Assembly: GCA_964486335.1 (NCBI GenBank) | Contig: CAZAMB010000006.1 | Coordinates: forward strand, 173,080-237,079 | Source: CAZAMB01 sp964486335 | Lineage (GTDB): Bacteria; Planctomycetota; Phycisphaerae; UBA1845 | Direction: 5' to 3' | Length of the DNA: 64,000 bases | Part shown: in pieces, positions 17,618 through 25,066 of the stretch | How positions within the stretch are numbered: position 1 is the first letter of the stretch | Layout: every line of letters starts with the position of its first letter | Position numbers and translations under genes: made by a program | The notes under the pieces: model-generated | Seen by the model: only the letters and a program-made list of their open reading frames with translations | Databases searched by the model: none | What the model was told of the DNA's origin: nothing

Positions 17618-19312
17618 TCACACTTCCAGCCGGTCGAAATGCCGGGCGCCCATCCGCAACGCCGCCCAGCCGGCAGCGACGCTGATAAGGACAGCTGCCG
17701 CGCAAAGCAAAAGCGTCATTACATCGGGCAGTGTATTGGGCGACTGATTTCGTGATCGCCATGTGGCCAGCCCTACTCCGGTCAGCACGATCGCCACGAG
17801 GGTGACCGACGCAAGCAGGTTGAGCGTGCCGCCCAATCCGTTGGCGATTCGGGCGACGCTCGTTTGCCCGAACACGGGAAGCCGGGCTCCGATGCCCACG
17901 GAGAAACCACACAGTCCGAAGCAAACTCCACACGTGACCAGAAGATGTATCAGCGTCCACACCAGATCAAGATGCAGCATGTACGCGGCGAGGCTCATCG
18001 ATCCGATCGCCACGCCCAGCGTCACGGTCATGGAAAACGCGAACTTCGCCAGCAGCAGCCGCCCGCGGCGCAGCGGAAGCACGCCGATCAACCAGAGCTT
18101 CTGCCCTTCCAGCGAAACAAGCGGAAAAACAAATCGGCAGGTAAACGTCGCGAGGATCAGGCTCACCGCGCACAAATTGAGAAACGGAATGATCAGAAAC
18201 CATCCCGATGCGGAGAACTCCAGCCGCAACGACGGCATGTTCGTCAGGTACAGCACGAGCAGCCCGAACAGAATGGTCAACTGACTCCATTGCGCCGGAT
18301 CGCGGAGGAAGGTGCGCAGGTCCTTGGCCGCCACGAGCCGCAGCGGTCGATCCAGGTACCAGAACAGTCGCCCGGCCACTCCGCCGGAGGCGTCCATGGC
18401 CGGTCGCCGACCACCCGATCGACCGCTCGTAGCACGATCGTACGCGCGGTCGAAGTGTCGCGCGACGATGGTGACCGCGAGCCAACTCAGGAAGAACGCA
18501 TTGGCCAGCGTCACGCCGAGATAGCGCGCCGCCTTCGAAAAGTCGCCATGCATCGCATGGTCGATTCCGGAGGATACCCAGTGGTTGGGAAGCAGCGCCG
18601 ACTGGACAAATCCCATGCGATTTAGAAAGGAACGCAACCAGACGTCGGCGGCCGTATCGCCCAATCGAAACGATCGAAACGCCGAAGCGATCGAGAGAAT
18701 GAGGAGCAAGGCCGCGGCGATGGTGACGGCCCGGGTCAATCGCCGTGGAAAGAACCTCGCCACCCCCCAGGCAAGCAGCAAGCCCAGCGAAGCGGGAATC
18801 GGGATGAACGCGATAAAGAACGCCAGGAACAGGACATGGAACACCGGTTGCTGGGTTGTCTCGGCCATGGCGAACATCAGGGGAAGACCAAGCAACACGA
18901 CGGACCAGCTCGCCAACACAAGGCTTTCAAGGTATTTCAGCGACACGACGTCGAGCGGCGTGAGTGGAAGCGTGAGCAGGTAAGAGGATTCGCTTCGGCC
19001 GAAAATCGCCGAATAGGCGATGATCGCATTGGAAAACGCCAACAGCGCAAGCATCGCCAGGAAAAAGAAATTGAAGACCATGGGAATCGCTACGGTGGCT
19101 TCGAGCGGCGTCCGGCCAAGCTGAATGAAGACCAGTCGGAACAGTCCGTACAACCCGAACCAGATCACCGAGACGAGAAAGATGGCCGCCGAGAGTCGAA
19201 TGGGGGCTTCGGCGAAGGCCTGGGTCGAGCGGTTGTAGACCGTCCGGGCGCGAATGCGGAGCAGCAATCCGAGCTTCGTGCTTGCAACAGGTTTGGTGTT
19301 CGCTTCGGCCAT
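17618..19312 (-). CDS. ABC-2-type exporter permease-like membrane protein
   Basis: The 564-residue protein has about 12 hydrophobic segments in two halves with a basic loop between them (about residues 295-325). It resembles the putative ABC exporter permeases found in Firmicutes and Planctomycetes (two fused ABC-2 units). A conserved feature is SYLLTLPLTPLDVV near residue 108, matched by LPLRRGRLLLAK in the second half. No ATPase gene lies next to it, so the partner must be elsewhere. It follows the thioesterase gene by 45 bases and may be the last gene of the infA-folP transcript. Confidence 0.75.
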   Translation of the reverse strand: MAEANTKPVASTKLGLLLRIRARTVYNRSTQAFAEAPIRLSAAIFLVSVIWFGLYGLFRLVFIQLGRTPLEATVAIPMVFNFFFLAMLALLAFSNAIIAYSAIFGRSESSYLLTLPLTPLDVVSLKYLESLVLASWSVVLLGLPLMFAMAETTQQPVFHVLFLAFFIAFIPIPASLGLLLAWGVARFFPRRLTRAVTIAAALLLILSIASAFRSFRLGDTAADVWLRSFLNRMGFVQSALLPNHWVSSGIDHAMHGDFSKAARYLGVTLANAFFLSWLAVTIVARHFDRAYDRATSGRSGGRRPAMDASGGVAGRLFWYLDRPLRLVAAKDLRTFLRDPAQWSQLTILFGLLVLYLTNMPSLRLEFSASGWFLIIPFLNLCAVSLILATFTCRFVFPLVSLEGQKLWLIGVLPLRRGRLLLAKFAFSMTVTLGVAIGSMSLAAYMLHLDLVWTLIHLLVTCGVCFGLCGFSVGIGARLPVFGQTSVARIANGLGGTLNLLASVTLVAIVLTGVGLATWRSRNQSPNTLPDVMTLLLCAAAVLISVAAGWAALRMGARHFDRLEV

Positions 19313-19357
19313 GATCGGCGCTTTCCTGAGATGATAGGCAGCCGAACGGCGGGTCGG

Positions 19358-19774
19358 CTACGTCGGAGATCCCCAAAGGTGTTCCGGCATGAGTTGCGGT
19401 CGTCCATCGGTTCCGACACAGGCCAGGGTCGTCGTTGCTTCCGTCATGATCTGCGCGCCCCGATTCACGACATAGGAATGATCAACTCGCGTCCGCGTGA
19501 TCCGCTCGACGGTCACGGTCACGGAAACCTCGTCGTCGTAACGGATCGGCGAAAGATACTGAATGGCCGCTTTGTACACGACGAACAGGCAGCCTTCCCT
19601 CTCCAGATCGCGATAGCGAAAGCCGTTGTTGCGGAGCAACTCGGTTCGCGCCTGCTCGAAATATTCCCAGTATCGCGCGTGGTGCAGGTACGCCATTGCA
19701 TCGCACTCCGCGTATCGCACGCGGAAATCAACGCAAAGTTGATCGCCCTTTTTTCCGATTCGCTTTTCGGTCAT
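19358..19774 (-). CDS. Acyl-CoA thioesterase, 4HBT hotdog fold (YbgC/FcbC-like)
   Basis: The 138-residue hotdog-fold protein has the family signature around VRYAECDAMAYLHHARYW near residue 19. The acidic residue in this segment is the expected catalytic or substrate-binding residue. It then shows YLSPIRYDDEV and an ERITRTRVDHSY strand. Members hydrolyse short or medium acyl-CoA or acyl-ACP thioesters. The gene starts 9 bases after folP stops, so the two are very probably co-transcribed. Substrate is not predictable from sequence. Confidence 0.88.
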   Translation of the reverse strand: MTEKRIGKKGDQLCVDFRVRYAECDAMAYLHHARYWEYFEQARTELLRNNGFRYRDLEREGCLFVVYKAAIQYLSPIRYDDEVSVTVTVERITRTRVDHSYVVNRGAQIMTEATTTLACVGTDGRPQLMPEHLWGSPT

Positions 19775-19783
19775 GGTCAGAGC

Positions 19784-20686
19784 TTAAATTGACGCGGGAG
19801 TTGCGGCAACGCTTTGACGCACAGATTCGCAGACGCGGACGGCTTCGACGGTCGCGCGCACGTCATGGGCACGGACAATGGAAGCGCCCGCGCGAATCGC
19901 CAGCACGGCGCAGGCGAGCGATCCGGCGTCGCGACGGTGAGGTTCGTCGACGCCGGTCACGGCGCCGATGAATCGCTTACGCGACGCGCCGATAACCACG
20001 GGATGACGCAGTGAGGCGAATCGTTCCAGCTGAGCAAGAATCTGCAAGTTGTCCTCGACTCGCTTGCCGAACCCAAGACCCGGATCGATGAGAATGCGCG
20101 ACGCATCGATTCCGCGGGCGATGGCGAAGTCGCGGCGTTCGACCAGAAACCCCAGGACCTCCTCGATCACGTCGTCGTAACGCGGGCCGCCGTTGATCTG
20201 CATGTCGATCGGCGTTCCGCGACGGTGCATCAGCACGACCGCCGCGCCGGCTTTGGCCACCGCCGCGACCATCGCCTCATCGTCGCGCAGCGCCGACGTA
20301 TCGTTCACCATGTCCGCGCCGGCGTCTATTGCCCGTCGCGCGACGACGGCGGAGCGTGTATCAATGGAAATCGCGATCTGATCATTCGCCGAGCGAAGAC
20401 CGCTGATAACGGGAATCGCCCTTGCGATTTGCTCATCGTCGGCAACGCCATGCGAGCCCGGTCGCGTCGATTCCGCCCCGACATCGATGATACCCGCCCC
20501 TTCCTCCACCATTTCGCAGGCTCGGCGGATCGCCGCGGCGGCGTCGAGATACGTTCCTCCGTCGCTGAAGGAGTCAGGCGTGACATTGAGAATGCCCATC
20601 ACCTGCGGCGGTGAAATGGGAATCGAGCAGGTCGAGCGTCGAAGTTGAAACGAGCGATGGGACGCGGGAGCGGCGTCGCCGGACAT
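19784..20686 (-). CDS. folP: Dihydropteroate synthase
   Basis: FolP condenses p-aminobenzoate with dihydropterin pyrophosphate in folate synthesis. The 300-residue product has MGILNVTPDSFSDGG near residue 30, VGAESTRPG near residue 69, SIDTR, MVNDTSA, VLMHRRGTP, ILIDPGLGFGK, a PVVIGASRKRF loop and the C-terminal RAHDV. All pterin-site residues that I can recognise are present. The N-terminus is about 25 residues longer than usual, so a start inside the ORF is possible. It lies 8 bases downstream of infA and 9 upstream of the thioesterase gene. Confidence 0.95.
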   Translation of the reverse strand: MSGDAAPASHRSFQLRRSTCSIPISPPQVMGILNVTPDSFSDGGTYLDAAAAIRRACEMVEEGAGIIDVGAESTRPGSHGVADDEQIARAIPVISGLRSANDQIAISIDTRSAVVARRAIDAGADMVNDTSALRDDEAMVAAVAKAGAAVVLMHRRGTPIDMQINGGPRYDDVIEEVLGFLVERRDFAIARGIDASRILIDPGLGFGKRVEDNLQILAQLERFASLRHPVVIGASRKRFIGAVTGVDEPHRRDAGSLACAVLAIRAGASIVRAHDVRATVEAVRVCESVRQSVAATPASI

Positions 20687-20694
20687 GGGATTGC

Positions 20695-20919
20695 TTACCT
20701 GCGGAACACAATGCGTCCGCGACTGAGGTCGTAGGGAGACATTTCCACGGTCACCGTGTCGCCGGGAAGAATTCGAATGTAATACTTTCTCATCTTGCCC
20801 GAAATGTGCGCCAAAACATGATGCTTTTCTCCGCCGGCGTTGACTTCAACGCGAAACATCGCGTTCGGCAGGGCCGCCGTGACAACTCCCTCGACCTCGA
20901 TCGCATCCGCTTTGGCCAT
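20695..20919 (-). CDS. infA: Translation initiation factor IF-1
   Basis: IF-1 occupies the 30S A site during initiation. The 74-residue product is a complete S1/OB-fold IF-1: MAKADAIEVEGVV, ALPNAMFRVEV, HISGKMRKYYIRI, VTVEMSPYDLSRGRI. The reading frame continues upstream to 21060, but homologues begin at the ATG at 20919. It leads a tight minus-strand cluster with folP and the thioesterase gene. The promoter at 21059-21087 leaves an untranslated leader of about 130 bases. Confidence 0.95.
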   Translation of the reverse strand: MAKADAIEVEGVVTAALPNAMFRVEVNAGGEKHHVLAHISGKMRKYYIRILPGDTVTVEMSPYDLSRGRIVFRR

Positions 20920-21058
20920 AAACCGATTCCATCGCGATTCGTGTCGACTCGCCCAAACGAGGCATTCAACACTAGCGCCTTCGACGGCGACACCCGTCGC
21001 CATTGTTCTTCCAACCTCGGAGCATCCTCGAGAAGCGTCGCCTGAGGTGGGATTGCGC

Positions 21059-21087
21059 ATTATACAAGGACCGCCGTTACCTCACAA
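21059..21087 (-). promoter_or_regulatory. Sigma70-type promoter of the infA-folP cluster
   Basis: On the minus strand a perfect TATAAT (plus positions 21059-21064) lies 17 bases from TTGTGA (21082-21087), which matches four of six -35 bases. It sits between the structured repeat at 21102-21224 and infA. Confidence 0.7.
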
Positions 21088-21101
21088 GCCGCATCAAATC
21101 A

Positions 21102-21224
21102 TTGGTACTGGTGTCGTTTGAACAGAGCCGCGCGCGTCAGCAAGCGGTTCTTGCAACGACTTGGCGGAAGTAGCGCTCCCTCACGGTCGCGGCTCTGATC
21201 GGCCGCAAATACTACCAGTACCAA
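21102..21224. repeat. 123-bp element with nested inverted repeats
   Basis: Perfect 11-bp ends TTGGTACTGGT (21102-21112) and ACCAGTACCAA (21214-21224) enclose a second, imperfect pair of 25-base arms (21123-21147 and 21173-21197). The inner arms belong to a dispersed family: the arm at 63839-63863 matches the left arm at 22 of 25 positions. The element lies between the stop of the GH114-like gene and the infA promoter. It could form a cruciform or terminate the upstream transcript. No coding capacity is seen. Confidence 0.75.
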
Positions 21225-21293
21225 ACCATTCCCAAATGCTCCCAGTCGTTTTGGTAACGTCAAGCGGCAGTCATGCCGCGCTGGCCGGCAAGG

Positions 21294-22223
21294 TCAGGGA
21301 TCGCAATTGAAACGGAACGAATCGTCGAGGTCCAGCGGAAGGACAAGGGTACGAAGACCCTGCGACCGGGATTCCATGCACATGGCCTCGCGGGCGAAGG
21401 CGCTGCTGACGAATCGGGATTCGTACTCGGCGTTGAAGACCGGCTTTCCCGCGTCGATGAATGGCTGGAGCGCGGCGCACTCGTCATACTCGTGGCACTG
21501 CTCATTAACTGAAAAGTCGAAATAATCGACCAATTCGGCGATTTGATCGAGATCGTTTTTCAAGCCAACGGAGAGGCTTCGTGCGTGGGCGGCGTTGGCG
21601 ATGAAACGGTTGAAAGCAAGCTGATCCGTCGCGGTCAAAGGAAAACCGGACGCGTTGGCGTAGCCGTCGACGTTGTCGGGCTCGACGCCGTCGCATCCGC
21701 GCTGGGACGCAAGGTCCAGTCGCGCGAGCATAATCTGGGCGATACCGGCGGAGCGGATGTCGAGCCAACGCTCGTCGGCGAATCCGTCGAGCGTGTTGCC
21801 CAGGTTGGCCGGTGAAAAAGCCGCGGCATCGCCTCGAAATGACTCATACGACCCTGCGGAAAAATAGCAGATCACTTTGCGACCGGCGGCTTTCAGGTCC
21901 GCGATGAGCGCATCCGAAACATCAAAGAGATCGACGTCGTAAACGTCCACGTCGTAGCTGGTGTTGATGTCGCCGGACGCCCCGGGCTGCAACTGCCACT
22001 GCCATGTCGTTTCAATCGTTGGACGATACCACTCGCCGGTCGTGATCGGCTCGCCGGCCGCGTTGGGCAATCCGTCCCCGCCGCCATGTCCATCGGCCGA
22101 CGCGCCCGTGTCGTCACCGACCTCGTCGTCGGCTACATTGCACGAAGCAGCCGCTCCGCCGAGCAGGGCCAAGCCAACGACAAGCAAGACCGGACGCCGA
22201 CCCAGGACGGTTCGTTCCTCCAT
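21294..22223 (-). CDS. GH114-like lipoprotein (endo-alpha-1,4-polygalactosaminidase family)
   Basis: The 309-residue lipoprotein has a signal peptide ending in the lipobox-like GGAAASC. A Gly/Asp-rich linker leads into a TIM-barrel domain of the GH114/TM1410 family. Recognisable parts are the TWQWQLQ segment (residue 73 on), VYDVDLFD, KVICYFSAGSYE, CDGVEPDNVDGY with the likely catalytic acids, and SVGLKNDLDQ. Family members cleave alpha-1,4-linked polygalactosamine, as in biofilm exopolysaccharides. It probably acts on a surface or environmental glycan. The next gene upstream on this strand is the TSP3 protein, 45 bases away. Confidence 0.85.
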   Translation of the reverse strand: MEERTVLGRRPVLLVVGLALLGGAAASCNVADDEVGDDTGASADGHGGGDGLPNAAGEPITTGEWYRPTIETTWQWQLQPGASGDINTSYDVDVYDVDLFDVSDALIADLKAAGRKVICYFSAGSYESFRGDAAAFSPANLGNTLDGFADERWLDIRSAGIAQIMLARLDLASQRGCDGVEPDNVDGYANASGFPLTATDQLAFNRFIANAAHARSLSVGLKNDLDQIAELVDYFDFSVNEQCHEYDECAALQPFIDAGKPVFNAEYESRFVSSAFAREAMCMESRSQGLRTLVLPLDLDDSFRFNCDP

Positions 22224-22268
22224 GATACTCCGTTTCGATCCGTCGAAAGACCACTACAACCTCAGCCT

Positions 22269-24416
22269 TCAGCCGCGCAGTCCTTTACGTCCGCCGACTG
22301 ATTGCTTCCGAAGCGCCGTGAGTCCCAGCAGCGTCAGCATCAGCGTCGCCGCATTGAGGGGCGCGCAGGGTAGTCGAAGGACACCGTGGCCGGTCGAGGG
22401 ACGCGCCGGAGGCTGTTCGACCGCACAGCCGCTCTCATCGACCGCTGTCCCCGCCGGAGTGTTCATGCACTCGTCGGCGGCATCGACGATACCATCGCCG
22501 TCGGAATCCAAGTCGTCGGCGGGGGGTTCGTTGATCGGGCAACCGCGGACATTGACGATCGTTCCGTCGGGCGTGCCGGGGCAGGCGTCGTTGTCGTCGG
22601 CGACGCCATCGCCGTCCGAGTCTGGGAGAGGTTGTTCGGGCGACGGTTCAATCGGGCAGCCATCGGCATCCACCGCCGTGCCGGCCGGTGTATCCGTGCA
22701 CAAATCGACGTCGTCAGTCACGCCGTCGCCGTCACCGTCGATTGGCGCGGGCGGTTCAACCGGGCAGCCGTCCGCATCAACTTCCGTTCCGGTGGCCGTG
22801 TTCGGACAATCATCAAACACATCAAAAACGCCGTCGCCGTCGGAGTCGGCAGGTTCCTCGTCGGAGCCACAACCTGTCGGACTGAAGACCTGTGTGGTTG
22901 GGCACGGGTCCATGCAGTCCACGACGCCGTCGCCGTCGGTGTCCGGCTCGTCGATGGTGATTTCGAGATCGCAGGCGGATTCCATGCCCAGTTCATCGAC
23001 GGCGGTGTAAGTAACCACGGTAGTGCCGAGGTGAAAAAGCTCCGCATCCGGCGTCGTCACTACGACGTTGGAACAGTCGTGAACCTTGGCGGCAGGGGGC
23101 TCGATGAACGTCGTGCCGTTGCTGTTTTCGCAGCGAACGATGAGCGGTTTCGGGCATTTGATCGTTGGCGGATCGCAATCCTTGACCGTTACGTTCGTCG
23201 TGCAATTGTGAGTAAGGCCGCCCGGGTCGCGAGCGGTGAGGGTGATGAGATTTTCGCCAATGTCGTAAGGTCCGGCGGGAGCCTGCGTCAAGGTGATCGC
23301 ATCGCCGTCCACATCGTAAGAACCGTCGTCGATGTTGACGACGGCATCACAGGTTTCGGTATTGGCACAGACGGTGTGGTCCGCTTTGCACAGCGCCAGC
23401 GGGCGCGAATTGGTCACCGGGGCCAGGGTTCCATCCGTCCGTTGCGTTCCAACGGTGTCGACAATCGTCGTGCAATAATAGACCCCTACGTCCGCCGGAA
23501 GGATGCCCAGTCCGAGGCTCAGCGCGTCCGTCGTGCCGATGAGTGAGCCGTCGGTGGCGAGCACCTGGGCCGTCGAAAAGTTGATCCCTTTTCCGACGGT
23601 TTCGATGATCACGACGGAGTTTCCGTAAAATGAATCGTAATCAATGTAGAAACCAATACCCGCATAGGAGCCGAAAGACACATCGGTCAATCCTCCAATG
23701 CAGGTCGTGAAGTAGCAGCCGTACCGACCGTCTGCGCCATACACGACGCCTTCTTCATATCCACCGCCGACCACGGCGCCGGCCGACGCGCCGATTCCGA
23801 AGGAGTTGGTCAATCCCTTGGCGATGGCGGCTGAATGTGTCGCCGAACTGTAAAACGACCGGCAGACGTCGTCCGGAAAAATGTTGTCGCTTTCCGGTGG
23901 GAAACAGCGCGGTCGCGCTTCACCGGGAAACGGCAGCGGCCAGCAGGTCAAAGGGTCGGCACAGCGATCGAACAGGGGAGTGCAGAATTCGCCGACCTTA
24001 CGGAATGGTACACAGATGCTTTCGCAATCGCGATTGCAATCGAAGATGCAGTCGTCGCATTCCAACTGGCACCCGTTTCGACAGGTGCGCTGGCATCCGC
24101 CGATGCAACTCGTACAAGCATCCGAATCCGTGCAAAACCCGGCACAGCAGTCGATGGTGCAAGTCGTCGCGCAACCGCCGATGCAGGCGCCGGTGCAAAC
24201 ATCCACCGCCGCGCCGCAAAGAGCTCCGCAGACAGCGCCGGTTGCATTGCAGCCAAACTTACACACGTCGATTGCCGCCTGGTTTTGGCAGGGTTCACCC
24301 CTGGCTTGGGGCACATGCAGAGTCGTACCCGCGAAAATCAGGCACGCAACGGCTCGGTAAGCAACCGTTTTGGGCATTCGGCGTGGCGATAGTATCTCCG
24401 TTCTTGTTTTTTTCAT
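22269..24416 (-). CDS. Large secreted Cys-rich, HYR and TSP3-repeat protein
   Basis: The 715-residue exported protein starts at 24416 with MKKTRTE and a signal peptide ending near ARG; GGAGAG lies seven bases upstream. A very Cys-rich N-terminal part (about residues 37-150, many CxxxC pairs) is followed by a beta-rich region. A HYR-like repeat with CPKPLIV and TTVVTYTAVDE follows at about 440-545. Then come four TSP3-type units of the form DSDGDGVxDxxDxCPxTPxGTxVDxxGC. The end is a hydrophobic helix and basic tail after a lone Cys, like other planctomycete C-terminal anchors. The longer frame to 24668 is not likely to be translated. Function unknown; probably a calcium-binding surface protein. 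Confidence 0.8.
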   Translation of the reverse strand: MKKTRTEILSPRRMPKTVAYRAVACLIFAGTTLHVPQARGEPCQNQAAIDVCKFGCNATGAVCGALCGAAVDVCTGACIGGCATTCTIDCCAGFCTDSDACTSCIGGCQRTCRNGCQLECDDCIFDCNRDCESICVPFRKVGEFCTPLFDRCADPLTCWPLPFPGEARPRCFPPESDNIFPDDVCRSFYSSATHSAAIAKGLTNSFGIGASAGAVVGGGYEEGVVYGADGRYGCYFTTCIGGLTDVSFGSYAGIGFYIDYDSFYGNSVVIIETVGKGINFSTAQVLATDGSLIGTTDALSLGLGILPADVGVYYCTTIVDTVGTQRTDGTLAPVTNSRPLALCKADHTVCANTETCDAVVNIDDGSYDVDGDAITLTQAPAGPYDIGENLITLTARDPGGLTHNCTTNVTVKDCDPPTIKCPKPLIVRCENSNGTTFIEPPAAKVHDCSNVVVTTPDAELFHLGTTVVTYTAVDELGMESACDLEITIDEPDTDGDGVVDCMDPCPTTQVFSPTGCGSDEEPADSDGDGVFDVFDDCPNTATGTEVDADGCPVEPPAPIDGDGDGVTDDVDLCTDTPAGTAVDADGCPIEPSPEQPLPDSDGDGVADDNDACPGTPDGTIVNVRGCPINEPPADDLDSDGDGIVDAADECMNTPAGTAVDESGCAVEQPPARPSTGHGVLRLPCAPLNAATLMLTLLGLTALRKQSVGGRKGLRG

Positions 24417-24477
24417 GATGGGCTCTCCGGTGTTAGTCAGTGATTCTACCAGATTCTCAACAGAAATGGCCGAAATA

Positions 24478-24503
24478 TCGAAAAAAAGTCGATTTTTTTT
24501 CGA
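24478..24503. other. AT-rich perfect hairpin between divergent genes
   Basis: TCGAAAAAAA at 24478-24487 pairs with TTTTTTTCGA at 24494-24503 across a 6-base loop. It lies in the 285-base region between the divergently transcribed TSP3 gene (minus) and the small lipoprotein (plus). It may be a regulatory or structural site; I see no clear -10/-35 pair beside it. Confidence 0.45.
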
Positions 24504-24701
24504 CCCGGCTGCCTCAGTCCGTGCAGGGGTCGTCAGTTCGTCCGCGACTCGATTCGCGCCGCGACCGAGAACCGGTTGAAGCCCTGGAAGCAGCTTGACG
24601 CAAAGATTACCGGAACTATCATCCTTTGCGTGAATTAACCGGGGTTGAGCGTCCCCACCCTGAGCCACCGAAATGCTGAGTTCAATCCTAAGGAATTAGC
24701 C

Positions 24702-24956
24702 ATGACCCGTATAACCTCTTTTGTCATTGGTGGAGCGAGTGTTTTGATCTGTGCCTGCGTTTCAGGCTGCTCCACCAAGACGGTCACGGCGCTGCACCCC
24801 CATGCGCGCGCGGAGACCTTGGCCCAGACTCCACATGAGCACTACCACACGGTATCGATGTCGGTCGAACAGGATCGCAGGGGATTGGCCGAGGACCTCG
24901 ATCTGCTGTTTATGACAGACCGTCCCACGCGGCTTACGCGTTGGCATAGCCGGTAG
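24702..24956 (+). CDS. Small lipoprotein of unknown function
   Basis: The 84-residue product begins MTRITSF and has a hydrophobic stretch ending in the lipobox-like CVSGC, so the mature protein would start at about Cys23. The rest (about 60 residues) is hydrophilic and rich in His and Arg (HPHARAE, HEHYH). AAGGA lies seven bases before the ATG at 24702, which is why I reject the longer frame from 24645. I do not recognise a family. It lies 110 bases upstream of the M28 peptidase gene on the same strand. Confidence 0.6.
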   Translation: MTRITSFVIGGASVLICACVSGCSTKTVTALHPHARAETLAQTPHEHYHTVSMSVEQDRRGLAEDLDLLFMTDRPTRLTRWHSR

Positions 24957-25066
24957 TTGGATCGAACATACCGGAACTCCGGTTGGACAGAATGGTCACT
25001 CCATCCTCATGGAACCCATACCGGCAAACAGGCCGCGAACGCGGGAAATCTCGAAGGAGTATTCAC

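Noticed and set aside
22386..23546. 386-codon plus-strand frame opposite the TSP3 gene
   Set aside because: The minus strand encodes HYR and TSP3 repeats in frame; the plus frame is a low-complexity shadow.
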